Source of the DNA: CAYRVX01 sp964427875
Lineage (GTDB): Bacteria > Planctomycetota > Phycisphaerae > SM23-33
DNA: 64,000 bases
Direction: 5' to 3'
Assembly: GCA_964427875.1 (NCBI GenBank)
Contig: CAYRVX010000009.1
Span: 1-64,000, forward strand
This document shows positions 1 through 7,122 of this stretch, one piece after another (position 1 is the first letter of the stretch; every line of letters starts with the position of its first letter). Both the position numbers and the translations under genes were made by a program. The notes under the pieces were generated by a model, which saw only the letters and a list, made by a program, of their open reading frames with translations, was not told where the DNA came from and made no database searches.

Positions 1-1350
1 GCCCAGGGCCGCGCCAAAGCTGTTGGAACTGCCCAGGCCCTGGCCGCTGTCGGTGAAGAGCCCCTGGCCGTCATTGACCCAAACTCGGTTCGGCTGGTTG
101 TAGTTCGCCACGAGGGCGTCCAGGTCGCCGTCGCCATCCACGTCGCCCAGGGCCGCGCCAAGGCTGTTGGAACTGCCCAGGCCCTGGCGGCTGTCGCTGA
201 AGGCGCCCTGGCCGTCATTCAGCCAGACCTTGTTCGGGTGGGACGAGAGGCAATTGGCGACAAACGCGTCCAGGTCGCCGTCGCCGTCCACGTCGCCCAG
301 GGCCACAGCGACGCTGTACGAAGCGCCGAGGGCTTGCCCGCTGTCGCTGAAGGCGCCGCAGCCGTCGTTCAGCCAGACCTTGTTCGGCTGGCCGACGTGA
401 TTCGCCACGAAGGCGTCCAGGTCGCCGTCGCCATCCAGGTCGCCCAGTGCCACGCCGTGGCTGGTTGAGCCGCCCAGGGCCTGCCCGCTGTCGCTGAAGA
501 TGCCGGAACCGTCATTCAGCCAGACCTTGTTGGGCTCGCAGAAATTCGCAACGAAGGCATCCAGGTCGCCGTCGCCGTCCAGGTCCCCCAGCGCCACGCT
601 GCGGCTGTCTGAACGGCCCAGGCCCTGCCCGCTGTCGCTGAAGCTGCCCTGCCCGTCATTGAGCCAGACCTTGTTCGCCTGGCCGCGCGCATTCGCAACG
701 AGGGCGTCCAGGTCGCCGTCGCCGTCCAGGTCGCCCAGCGCCGCGCCATCGCTCTCCCAGACGCCGAGGTTCTGCCCGCTGTCGCTGAAGCCGCCGTAAC
801 CGTCATTCAGCCAGACCCTGTTGGCCTCCCAGTTGCCGTTGGCGACGTAGCCGTCCAGGTCGCCGTCGCCGTCCACGTCGCCAAGACAGACCGCGCTGCT
901 GTATCCATTGCCCAGGGCCTGTCCGCCGTCGGCGAAGTAGCCCATGCCGGCGGTGACCCCCGTGCGGAATTGCCAGACGAAGGGCGCATCGGGGCCCTGG
1001 CCGGCTGGGTTCTCCAGCCCCGTGGTCGCCGTGGCCTGAACCAGCTCGCCGGGGTGGAAGTCCGCCGCCGGGTCCAGCGTCACGGTCGCGCCCGCCACGG
1101 CGATCGTGCTGGGCGGGTCGAGCAGCCGGCCCGTCTGCATGGCGTGGACGACGAACGTCTGGTCCGTCGCCGTGGCCGCGTTCATGTCCTGATCGAAGAT
1201 GATCGACACGTCCGTTGACACCGGCGCCGCGTGGCTGTTGGCGGCCGGGTCCACGCTGAGGACTTGCGGCGCACCGTTCAGCAGCAGACGCGTCTCCAGC
1301 ACCTCGAGAATCGGTCCGCCCTTTGCCCAGGCGTGTCTTACCCCGTGCAT
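1..1350 (-). CDS. FG-GAP/VCBS repeat surface protein, 3' end cut by window edge
   Basis: The minus strand reads without a stop from the ATG at 1350 to base 1, so only the first 450 codons are present. An AGGAGG ribosome site lies at 1356-1361, 5 nt before the ATG. Residues 12-20 read LEVLETRLL, the N-terminal LExLExRxLL motif of many planctomycete exported proteins. Next comes an Ig-like domain of the SbsA/Big_5 type (about residues 25-125), then six full and one partial repeat of about 47-50 residues, each with an LGDxDGDGDLD calcium-binding loop and a VWLNDG strand. These are FG-GAP/VCBS beta-propeller blades. The product is probably extracellular and adhesive or structural; no enzymatic motif is seen. 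The repeats make this stretch look periodic at the DNA level. Confidence 0.9.
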   Translation of the reverse strand, partial: MHGVRHAWAKGGPILEVLETRLLLNGAPQVLSVDPAANSHAAPVSTDVSIIFDQDMNAATATDQTFVVHAMQTGRLLDPPSTIAVAGATVTLDPAADFHPGELVQATATTGLENPAGQGPDAPFVWQFRTGVTAGMGYFADGGQALGNGYSSAVCLGDVDGDGDLDGYVANGNWEANRVWLNDGYGGFSDSGQNLGVWESDGAALGDLDGDGDLDALVANARGQANKVWLNDGQGSFSDSGQGLGRSDSRSVALGDLDGDGDLDAFVANFCEPNKVWLNDGSGIFSDSGQALGGSTSHGVALGDLDGDGDLDAFVANHVGQPNKVWLNDGCGAFSDSGQALGASYSVAVALGDVDGDGDLDAFVANCLSSHPNKVWLNDGQGAFSDSRQGLGSSNSLGAALGDVDGDGDLDALVANYNQPNRVWVNDGQGLFTDSGQGLGSSNSFGAALG

Positions 1351-1460
1351 GATTGCCTCCTATTGCGTTGACTTGCCCGGCGCGAAGCCGAGCGGCTCGC
1401 CCGAGAAGGTCGGGGAACTCAGCCGAACCGCAACCCCGTGTTCTCATTGGATTTCCCCGT

Positions 1461-1488
1461 ATTATACCGCGTTTTGGAGAAATGTAAA
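1461..1488 (-). promoter_or_regulatory. Sigma-70-type promoter for the FG-GAP gene
   Basis: On the minus strand there is TTTACA (1483-1488), a 16-nt spacer and a perfect TATAAT (1461-1466). The predicted transcript start near 1454 gives a leader of about 100 nt before the ATG at 1350. The leader can form short GC hairpins, for example CCCGA/TCGGG and a nested CGAGCCG/CGGCTTCG stem. No known riboswitch class was recognised. Confidence 0.7.
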
Positions 1489-1530
1489 GCCCCAAGGGCC
1501 GAAAAGACGTGGCCGCAGGAGGGTAAACCC

Positions 1531-1641
1531 ATGGATGAAGGGCTTTTGCGCCTCAGCGGTTTCACGGGTTCAGGGCAAGAGACGCTGCCCGAGCCGAACG
1601 CCGAGAACCCCGCGCCGCCCGACGGGGCACTGAAAGCTTAA
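1531..1641 (+). CDS. Possible 36-residue small protein
   Basis: A 36-codon reading frame starts at an ATG preceded by a strong AGGAGGG at 1517-1523 with ideal 7-nt spacing. The peptide begins MDEGLLRLSGF, continues as an acidic, proline-rich and probably disordered tail, and has no membrane segment. No convincing promoter was found directly upstream on this strand. The ribosome site is the only positive evidence, so this is a candidate only. Confidence 0.25.
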   Translation: MDEGLLRLSGFTGSGQETLPEPNAENPAPPDGALKA

Positions 1642-1812
1642 CAAACTGAGGAATAAAAGGTTACGTTGTCGATGGGCCGTCAGGCGGCCCGCCGGGGAGC
1701 GTTCCCGCACCGGCCGGAGTCCCGCGGCCCGGTGGTCCGTGGTCGGCAGGCATGCCCGGTCGCGGCCTCGGCGGCGCGGCGGCGTTAATCTGCCCGGCGG
1801 CGAGGAAGGACG

Positions 1813-1841
1813 TTGACAGGGCCCCGATCGCCTGCTATACT
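1813..1841 (+). promoter_or_regulatory. Near-consensus sigma-70 promoter upstream of HAD gene
   Basis: TTGACA at 1813-1818, a 17-nt spacer and TATACT at 1836-1841. The -35 is perfect and the -10 differs from consensus at one base. The predicted start near 1848 leaves a leader of about 190 nt before the HAD start codon at 2040. Confidence 0.75.
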
Positions 1842-2039
1842 TCCAAACGACAGGCTCGAAGACCCTCCGCCGTTGGCGGTGGCTGCGACAAACGGCTGTT
1901 TCCCAGCCGTGGCGACCTCCGGTTCATCCTCGAGAATGGGCCGGAGGTTTTGTGTTGCCCCGGCACCGCCGGGGGCGCGATGATCGGGAAGTTCCGGAGT
2001 CAAGAGCTTCCCCATCGCCTAGACTTGTACAGAGGAACG

Positions 2040-2783
2040 ATGAAACGGCGGATCGAGGGCATCCTGTTCGATCTGGGAGAGACGCTCCTGGAGTTCGGCG
2101 ACTTCGACGGGCCGAAGCTCTTCAAGGCGGGAGGGCGCCTGGCCTACGAGTATCTCCGCAAGCTGGACCAGCCGCTGCCGCCGTTTGGGCGATACCACCT
2201 CCGGCAGCTCTGGGCCGTCCGGTGGCGTTACGTCCTGAGCCGCATCACGGGGCGCGAGTTCAACGCCCTGGACCTGATCTCGCGGATGAGCCGCCGGTTC
2301 GGCCAGCGGCTCACGGGCGAGCAGTTGATCGAGCTGGCCTGGCTGTGGTACGAGCCGCTGAGGAGACGTGCGACCGTCGAGGACGGCGTGCCGGAGCTGC
2401 TGACCGCCCTGCGGGAAGCCGGCCTGACGCTGGGCGTCGTGTCCAACACGTTCGTTCCCGGCCAGGTGCTCGACCGCCACCTCGAGCAGGAGGGAATGCT
2501 CCGCCAGCTCGCCGTCCGCGTGTACTCCTGCGAGGTCGGCTACCGCAAGCCGCGCCGGGAGATCTTCGCCGCGGGACTTCAGCAGGCGCACCTGGAGGCC
2601 GCCTCGACGCTGTTCGTGGGAGACTCGCCCCGCGCGGACATCATGGGGGCCGACCGCATGGGCATGATCACCGTGCTGAAGGACGCCGCCGGGCGATACG
2701 ACGGCCACCGCGTTCAGCCGCGGCACCGCATCCGCAGCGTCCTGGAGCTGCCGCAGGTGCTGGCCGAGTACAACGGGGGCTGA
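2040..2783 (+). CDS. HAD-superfamily phosphatase (class IA type)
   Basis: A 247-residue cytoplasmic hydrolase of the haloacid dehalogenase superfamily, probably a phosphatase for a small phosphorylated metabolite. All four HAD motifs are visible: motif I FDLGET with nucleophile Asp11, motif II SNT near residue 135, motif III Lys near residue 170 in the GYRKP context, and motif IV GDSPRAD near residue 194. Motif I reads DLGET rather than DxDxT; a Gly at the acid/base position is common in some HAD groups but may lower or change activity. The start at 2040 is chosen over an upstream in-frame ATG at 1752 because the HAD fold begins here and a GAGGAA site precedes it. It follows a strong promoter and appears monocistronic. 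Confidence 0.88.
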   Translation: MKRRIEGILFDLGETLLEFGDFDGPKLFKAGGRLAYEYLRKLDQPLPPFGRYHLRQLWAVRWRYVLSRITGREFNALDLISRMSRRFGQRLTGEQLIELAWLWYEPLRRRATVEDGVPELLTALREAGLTLGVVSNTFVPGQVLDRHLEQEGMLRQLAVRVYSCEVGYRKPRREIFAAGLQQAHLEAASTLFVGDSPRADIMGADRMGMITVLKDAAGRYDGHRVQPRHRIRSVLELPQVLAEYNGG

Positions 2784-2834
2784 CAGAGCGCCTCTGAAGG
2801 CTCGGTGGTCCGGCGCCGGGATGTCCCGGCGGGC

Positions 2835-2933
2835 TCAGGGAGTGGAAGAGGCGGCGTAGATCATCCCGGCCGCCCCGGCCAGGAAGATCATCACTTCCAC
2901 CACGTTGAAGAAGATCGAACACGCCAATCGCAT
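2835..2933 (-). CDS. Possible 32-residue membrane peptide
   Basis: The minus strand between the HAD and GH116 genes encodes a 32-residue peptide starting MRLACSIFFNVVEVMIFLAG and ending after one hydrophobic stretch with a short polar tail. That composition would suit a single-pass small membrane protein. No good ribosome site is seen (only GGGTGA about 7 nt upstream) and no promoter, so support is weak. The rest of the 2784-3155 gap contains only the plus-strand promoter listed separately. Confidence 0.22.
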   Translation of the reverse strand: MRLACSIFFNVVEVMIFLAGAAGMIYAASSTP

Positions 2934-3042
2934 CGTACGTCACCCAGACATCTCAGTTCGTGGGCCTCCATTGCTATATCGACCGGCCGGGCGGCGAAAC
3001 TTGAGGAGTGGATGAGGCGACAAGCTCTCTGGCGGAGAGGCG

Positions 3043-3071
3043 TTGTCATGCGGAGGCGTTCGGTCTATGCT
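3043..3071 (+). promoter_or_regulatory. Promoter of GH116-like gene (twin of 7035-7063)
   Basis: TTGTCA (3043-3048), a 17-nt spacer and TATGCT (3066-3071). A stretch of 37 bases covering both boxes and the spacer matches the promoter at 7035-7063 with only two mismatches, and the similarity continues several bases upstream. This points to co-regulation with the ABC importer operon or to a recent promoter duplication. Confidence 0.7.
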
Positions 3072-3155
3072 GCGCCTGTCCTGCCGCACGGCGCGAGGCG
3101 CGCCGTGCCGCCGTTGGGACCACGGCGAAGGGCGGCCGACGAAGAAGAGGCAAGG

Positions 3156-6100
3156 ATGAACGGCGACGATGTGGGACGAATGCTCGCGGGTGTCCTCGCT
3201 CTGCTGTTGCCGGCGGGGCGTCTTGGCCAGGCACGCGGAGAGGACCTCCAGGCCGTCCTCAAGGACCTCTCGTCGGGCTCCGGCGGCAAGACGCCGGTGG
3301 TCAAGCGATTCGACCCGGCATGGGTCAGGTCGCTCACCTGCCGCGGCGAGCCGCACGTCTACACGAGGCACAACAGCGCCGCCTTCGACTACATAGGCAT
3401 GCCGGTGGGGGGGATATGCAGCGGCCAACTGTACCTGGGCGGCGACGGCAAGCTGTGGTACTGGGACATCTTCAACACGAAGTCCCAGAGGGACGTTCGG
3501 GGCGTAGGCGCCTACGCCCGCCCGTACCGGCGGAGCAGGCCGGACCTGAGGGCCTGCAACGACGTCCGGCAGGGCTTTGCCGTCCGCATCGCCGCCGCCG
3601 GCCGAACGCAGAGACGCACACTCGATCGGGAGGGCTTCGCCGACATCGAGTTCCGCGGCCAGTATCCCATCGGGCGGGTGAAGTACAGCGATCCCAATGT
3701 GCCGGTCACGGTCGAGCTCGAGGCCTTCTCGCCGTTCGTTCCCTTGAGCCTGGACGACTCGACGTACCCGGCCACGGTGTTGAGCTACACGGTCACGAAC
3801 GCCGGCCGGCAGGCCGTGGAGGGTCAGCTCGCCGGCTGGCTGGAGAACGCCGTCTGCCTGGCGAGCCGATCGACCGCGGCCGGGCGGTTGCGGAACCGGA
3901 TCCGGCGCGGGACGAACATGACGCTCCTTTCCTGCGATGCGGCCCGGCCGCCCGCGGCGCCCCCCGTCCGAGAACCGGCGAAGGACATCCTGTACGAGGA
4001 CTTCGAGGGCCCTCTGGCCGCCCGGTGGACGGTGGAGGGCGAGGCGTTCCAAAGCGGGACGAAGCCGAACTACCATCATCAGCCGCTCCGCGGGCACCTG
4101 GGCAAGGGCCTGGCCGACTCGTTCTGGAACGCCGGCAAGGCGAATGCGCGGGCACAGGACAGCGACGCGCCCACGGGCAAGCTGACCTCCAGGCCTTTCA
4201 AGGTCGAGCGGCGGGGCGTCCGGCTGCTGATCGGCGGGGGCGGGCACCCGGGCGAGACGTGCGTGAATATCGTGATCGACGGCAGGACGGTGGCGTCCGC
4301 CACGGGAGACAACAGCGAGACGCTGCGCCCCGCGGTCCTCGACGTGTCGCGATACAAGGGCAGGACCGCGCGGATCGAGATCGTGGACGCACACACCGGC
4401 GGCTGGGGGCATGTCCTCGTGGACCAGATCGTCTTCACCGACAGGATGACCGCCGAGAGCAGGTCCCTGGAAGACCTGCCCGATTACGGGTCGATGGCCC
4501 TTGCGCTGCTTGGGGCGCCCGAAGGCGTGTTCGCCCGGGCGAAGGCGAGCATTCCGGAGGGGCTGTTCGAGGCGGGCAAGTCCGACTCCGCCGACGCGCC
4601 GTTCAACGCGGGCGATAGGCTGATCGGCACGCTCGGCAGGAAGTTCAAGCTCGCCCCGGGCGAGAAGACCACCGTCCGCTACGTCCTCACGTGGTACTTT
4701 CCCAACTACGTCATCCGGCGTCTCCGCACGCCGTCGGGGCGCAGCTATGGGAAGCGCTTCGGATCGGCGGAGGACGTCGCCGGGCACGTCGCCGCCGACT
4801 TCGATCGGCTCGCCGGGCAGACCCGGCTGTGGCACGAGACCTGGTACGACTCCACGCTGCCCTGGTGGTTCCTGGACCGCACGTTCCTGAACACCTGCAT
4901 CCTGGCGACCAACACGTGCTACCTTCTCCGCGACGGGCGATTCTACGGGTACGAGGGCGTGTATCACGGTCACGGCACCTGCACGCACGTGTGGGGATAC
5001 GTCCAGGCAACCGGGAGGCTGTTCTGCGAGCTGGAGAGGCGGCTCCGCGAGCGAGTGGACTACCATCCGGAGGTCGCGTTCGGCCCCGACGGGCGGATCG
5101 GCTACCGCAGCGAGTTCAGCCGCTCCGACGCGGTGGACGGCCAGTCCGGCGTCATCCTGCGAACGTATCGCGAGCACCAGATGTCGCAGGATGACGCCTT
5201 CCTTCGCCGCAACTACAAGGCGATGAGGAAGGCGATGGACTATCTTGTCCGCACGTATGACGCCGACGAGGACGGCATCCTCACCGGCGGACAGCACAAC
5301 ACGCTCGACGCGAGGTGGTACGGCAAGATCACCTGGCTGAGCCTGCACTACGGCGCCGCCCTGCGCGCCGCCGGCGCCATGGCCGAGGAGATGGGCGACG
5401 GGAAGGCCGCCCGGCGCTTCGGCGGGCTGGCCGACCGCGGGCGAGAGTACATCGAGCAGAAGCTCTTCAACGGCGAGTACTTCTTCCACGAGGCCGACCC
5501 CAAGCACCCCAAGTCGCCCGGCGTGTTCGCCGGCTGCGAGTACAGCCAACTGCTCGGGCAGAGCTGGGCCTACCAGGTCGGCCTCGGGGAGATCCTCGAC
5601 GCCCGGAAGGTCACCACCGCGCTGAGATCGCTGTGGAAGTACAACTTCGCAACGGACGTGGGCCCCTTCCGGGAGAAGTTCAAGTCGGGGCGATGGTACG
5701 CCATGCCCGGCGAGGGCGGGCTGATCGCCTGCACCTGGCCGCGAGGGGGCTCCGAGGCGCTCTCGCACGGCAGCCGGCACTTCGCGGGGTACCTCAACGA
5801 GTGCCAGGCGGGCTACGAGTACGCGGCCACGTCCCTGATGATGTGGCACGGTTTGGTGCATCAGGCGCTGGCGCACGTCCGGACGGTCCACGACCGCTAC
5901 CACGGCTCGAAGCGGAACCCCTGGAACGAGGTTGAATGGGGCAGCCACTACTCGCGCTCGATGGCCAGCTACGGGCACTTCACGGCCGTCTGCGGCTTCG
6001 AGTACCACGGCCCCAGGGGCTACATCGCCTTCTCGCCGCGCCTGAGCCCGGAGGACTTCCGCGCGGCCTTCACCTCCGCGGCCGGGTGGGGCACGTTCTC

Positions 6101-6341
6101 GCAGAGACGCCAGCGGCAGAAGCAGAGCGAACGAATCGAGGTGAAATGGGGCAGGCTGCGGCTGAAGGCGCTGGCCTTCGACCTGCCCGCCGGCGCGACG
6201 GCCGGGTCGGTATCGGTAAGCTGCGCCGGCAAGCGGCTCCAGGCCGATTTCCGCATGAAAGCCAGTCGTGTCGTCATCACGCTCGGCAAGGAGGCGATTG
6301 CCCGGACGGGGCAGGCGTTTGAGATCGAGATCGGGACGTAA
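3156..6341 (+). CDS. Secreted GH116/DUF608-type glycoside hydrolase with inserted lectin-like domain
   Basis: A 1061-residue exported protein. Residues 1-27 look like a signal peptide. An N-terminal beta-domain with the GH116-type signature GMPVGGICSGQLYLGGDG (from about residue 82) is followed near residues 278-428 by a jelly-roll-like insert resembling a carbohydrate-binding domain. The C-terminal (alpha/alpha)6 catalytic part begins near residue 570; it has YEGVYHGHGTCTHVW and the HNTLD motif (about 714-718), whose Asp corresponds to the GH116 acid/base. GH116 members are beta-glucosidases, beta-xylosidases or glucosylceramidases; the exact substrate cannot be read here. The start at 3156 is chosen because a signal peptide begins there and an AAGAGG/AAGG stretch precedes it. 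The promoter at 3043 is shared in sequence with the importer operon, suggesting a joint sugar pathway. Confidence 0.85.
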   Translation: MNGDDVGRMLAGVLALLLPAGRLGQARGEDLQAVLKDLSSGSGGKTPVVKRFDPAWVRSLTCRGEPHVYTRHNSAAFDYIGMPVGGICSGQLYLGGDGKLWYWDIFNTKSQRDVRGVGAYARPYRRSRPDLRACNDVRQGFAVRIAAAGRTQRRTLDREGFADIEFRGQYPIGRVKYSDPNVPVTVELEAFSPFVPLSLDDSTYPATVLSYTVTNAGRQAVEGQLAGWLENAVCLASRSTAAGRLRNRIRRGTNMTLLSCDAARPPAAPPVREPAKDILYEDFEGPLAARWTVEGEAFQSGTKPNYHHQPLRGHLGKGLADSFWNAGKANARAQDSDAPTGKLTSRPFKVERRGVRLLIGGGGHPGETCVNIVIDGRTVASATGDNSETLRPAVLDVSRYKGRTARIEIVDAHTGGWGHVLVDQIVFTDRMTAESRSLEDLPDYGSMALALLGAPEGVFARAKASIPEGLFEAGKSDSADAPFNAGDRLIGTLGRKFKLAPGEKTTVRYVLTWYFPNYVIRRLRTPSGRSYGKRFGSAEDVAGHVAADFDRLAGQTRLWHETWYDSTLPWWFLDRTFLNTCILATNTCYLLRDGRFYGYEGVYHGHGTCTHVWGYVQATGRLFCELERRLRERVDYHPEVAFGPDGRIGYRSEFSRSDAVDGQSGVILRTYREHQMSQDDAFLRRNYKAMRKAMDYLVRTYDADEDGILTGGQHNTLDARWYGKITWLSLHYGAALRAAGAMAEEMGDGKAARRFGGLADRGREYIEQKLFNGEYFFHEADPKHPKSPGVFAGCEYSQLLGQSWAYQVGLGEILDARKVTTALRSLWKYNFATDVGPFREKFKSGRWYAMPGEGGLIACTWPRGGSEALSHGSRHFAGYLNECQAGYEYAATSLMMWHGLVHQALAHVRTVHDRYHGSKRNPWNEVEWGSHYSRSMASYGHFTAVCGFEYHGPRGYIAFSPRLSPEDFRAAFTSAAGWGTFSQRRQRQKQSERIEVKWGRLRLKALAFDLPAGATAGSVSVSCAGKRLQADFRMKASRVVITLGKEAIARTGQAFEIEIGT

Positions 6342-6369
6342 CGTGTTTCTTCAGCCAAAGGAGCGTCCA

Positions 6370-6930
6370 ATGTCATACGCACTGTTCGGACAGGCGGCGG
6401 CCGTGGTCGTCGCGGCGGGAGTGATCTGCGGATGTGCCGAGCCCGGCGAGGCCTGGCGGGCCAGGCTGGACGGCGAACTGCCGAGAATGGGGCACCGCAA
6501 CTGGATCGTCGTGGCCGACTCGGCCTATCCGCTTCAGAGCGCAGCCGGCATCGAGACCGTGGCGACCGGCCAAGGCCAGATCGAGGTCGTGGATCACGTC
6601 CTGAAGCGGATCGCCAAGGCGCCCCACGTACAGGCGATCATCCTGCTCGACGCGGAGCTGGACAGCGTCTCCGAGGAGGATGCCCCGGGCGTGACGGCCT
6701 ACCGGAAGGAGCTGAAGAAGCTGCTGGAGGGCAAGCAGGTCGCCGCGATGCCCCACGAGGAGATCATCGCGAAGCTCGACGAGGCCGCCAAGCTGTTCAA
6801 CGTCCTGCTCCTGAAGACCGACATGGTCTTGCCCTACACGTCGGTGTTCCTGGAGCTCGACTGCGGCTATTGGGGCGCGGAGAAGGAAGGGCGTCTGCGC
6901 GGCGCGATCAAGAAGAAGGGCTCGCCGTGA
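6370..6930 (+). CDS. RbsD/FucU-type sugar mutarotase-like lipoprotein
   Basis: A 186-residue protein starting 28 nt after the GH116 gene, with AAAGGAG at 6358-6363 setting the start. After a hydrophobic signal ending in VICGC, a plausible lipobox with Cys22, it carries the RbsD/FucU signature: GHRNWIVVADSAYP matches the GHxDxIxIADxxxP motif with its catalytic-type His and Asp. RbsD and FucU interconvert anomers of ribose or fucose and are normally small cytoplasmic proteins, so export is odd. Together with the upstream hydrolase it could equilibrate the anomers of a released sugar outside the cytoplasm. The family call is good; the lipoprotein reading depends on the first 25 residues and is moderate. 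Confidence 0.7.
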   Translation: MSYALFGQAAAVVVAAGVICGCAEPGEAWRARLDGELPRMGHRNWIVVADSAYPLQSAAGIETVATGQGQIEVVDHVLKRIAKAPHVQAIILLDAELDSVSEEDAPGVTAYRKELKKLLEGKQVAAMPHEEIIAKLDEAAKLFNVLLLKTDMVLPYTSVFLELDCGYWGAEKEGRLRGAIKKKGSP

Positions 6931-7034
6931 GCCGGTCAGGCCGGCGGCGCCCCGCCTTCATCGTAGCCTGAGTGGGCTCCCGCCGTCGCCCGGGTGCTGC
7001 GCTCGCCGGTGCAGCCTCGGCCGCCGGAGAAGCG

Positions 7035-7063
7035 TTGTCATGCGGATGAGTTCGGTCTATGCT
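7035..7063 (+). promoter_or_regulatory. Promoter of the first ABC importer operon (twin of 3043-3071)
   Basis: TTGTCA (7035-7040), a 17-nt spacer and TATGCT (7058-7063), nearly identical to the GH116 promoter, spacer included. The conserved spacer core GTTCGGTC may be an operator half or may simply reflect recent duplication. The leader to the start at 7123 is about 55 nt. Confidence 0.7.
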
Positions 7064-7122
7064 GCGCCCGCGGTCCTGTCGGCCCCAAGGCACCCGGCCC
7101 TGAGAGGAGCATTCCAGGCGTG

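Larger units (their letters stand above)
1351..2039. other. Divergent intergenic region between FG-GAP gene and HAD gene
   Basis: This 690-bp gap holds a minus-strand promoter (1461-1488), a possible small plus-strand gene (1531-1641) and a plus-strand promoter (1813-1841). The ~190-nt leader between that promoter and the HAD gene can form at least two stems, ACGGCTG/CAGCCGT near 1892-1911 and GCCCCGGC/GCCGGGG near 1956-1975. No other gene is supported here. Confidence 0.5.

Noticed and set aside
1..1000. Regular periodicity of about 140 bp that could suggest a CRISPR or satellite array
   Set aside because: The period corresponds to FG-GAP/VCBS protein repeats in one open minus-strand frame; the intervals are not spacers and the repeats are coding and imperfect.
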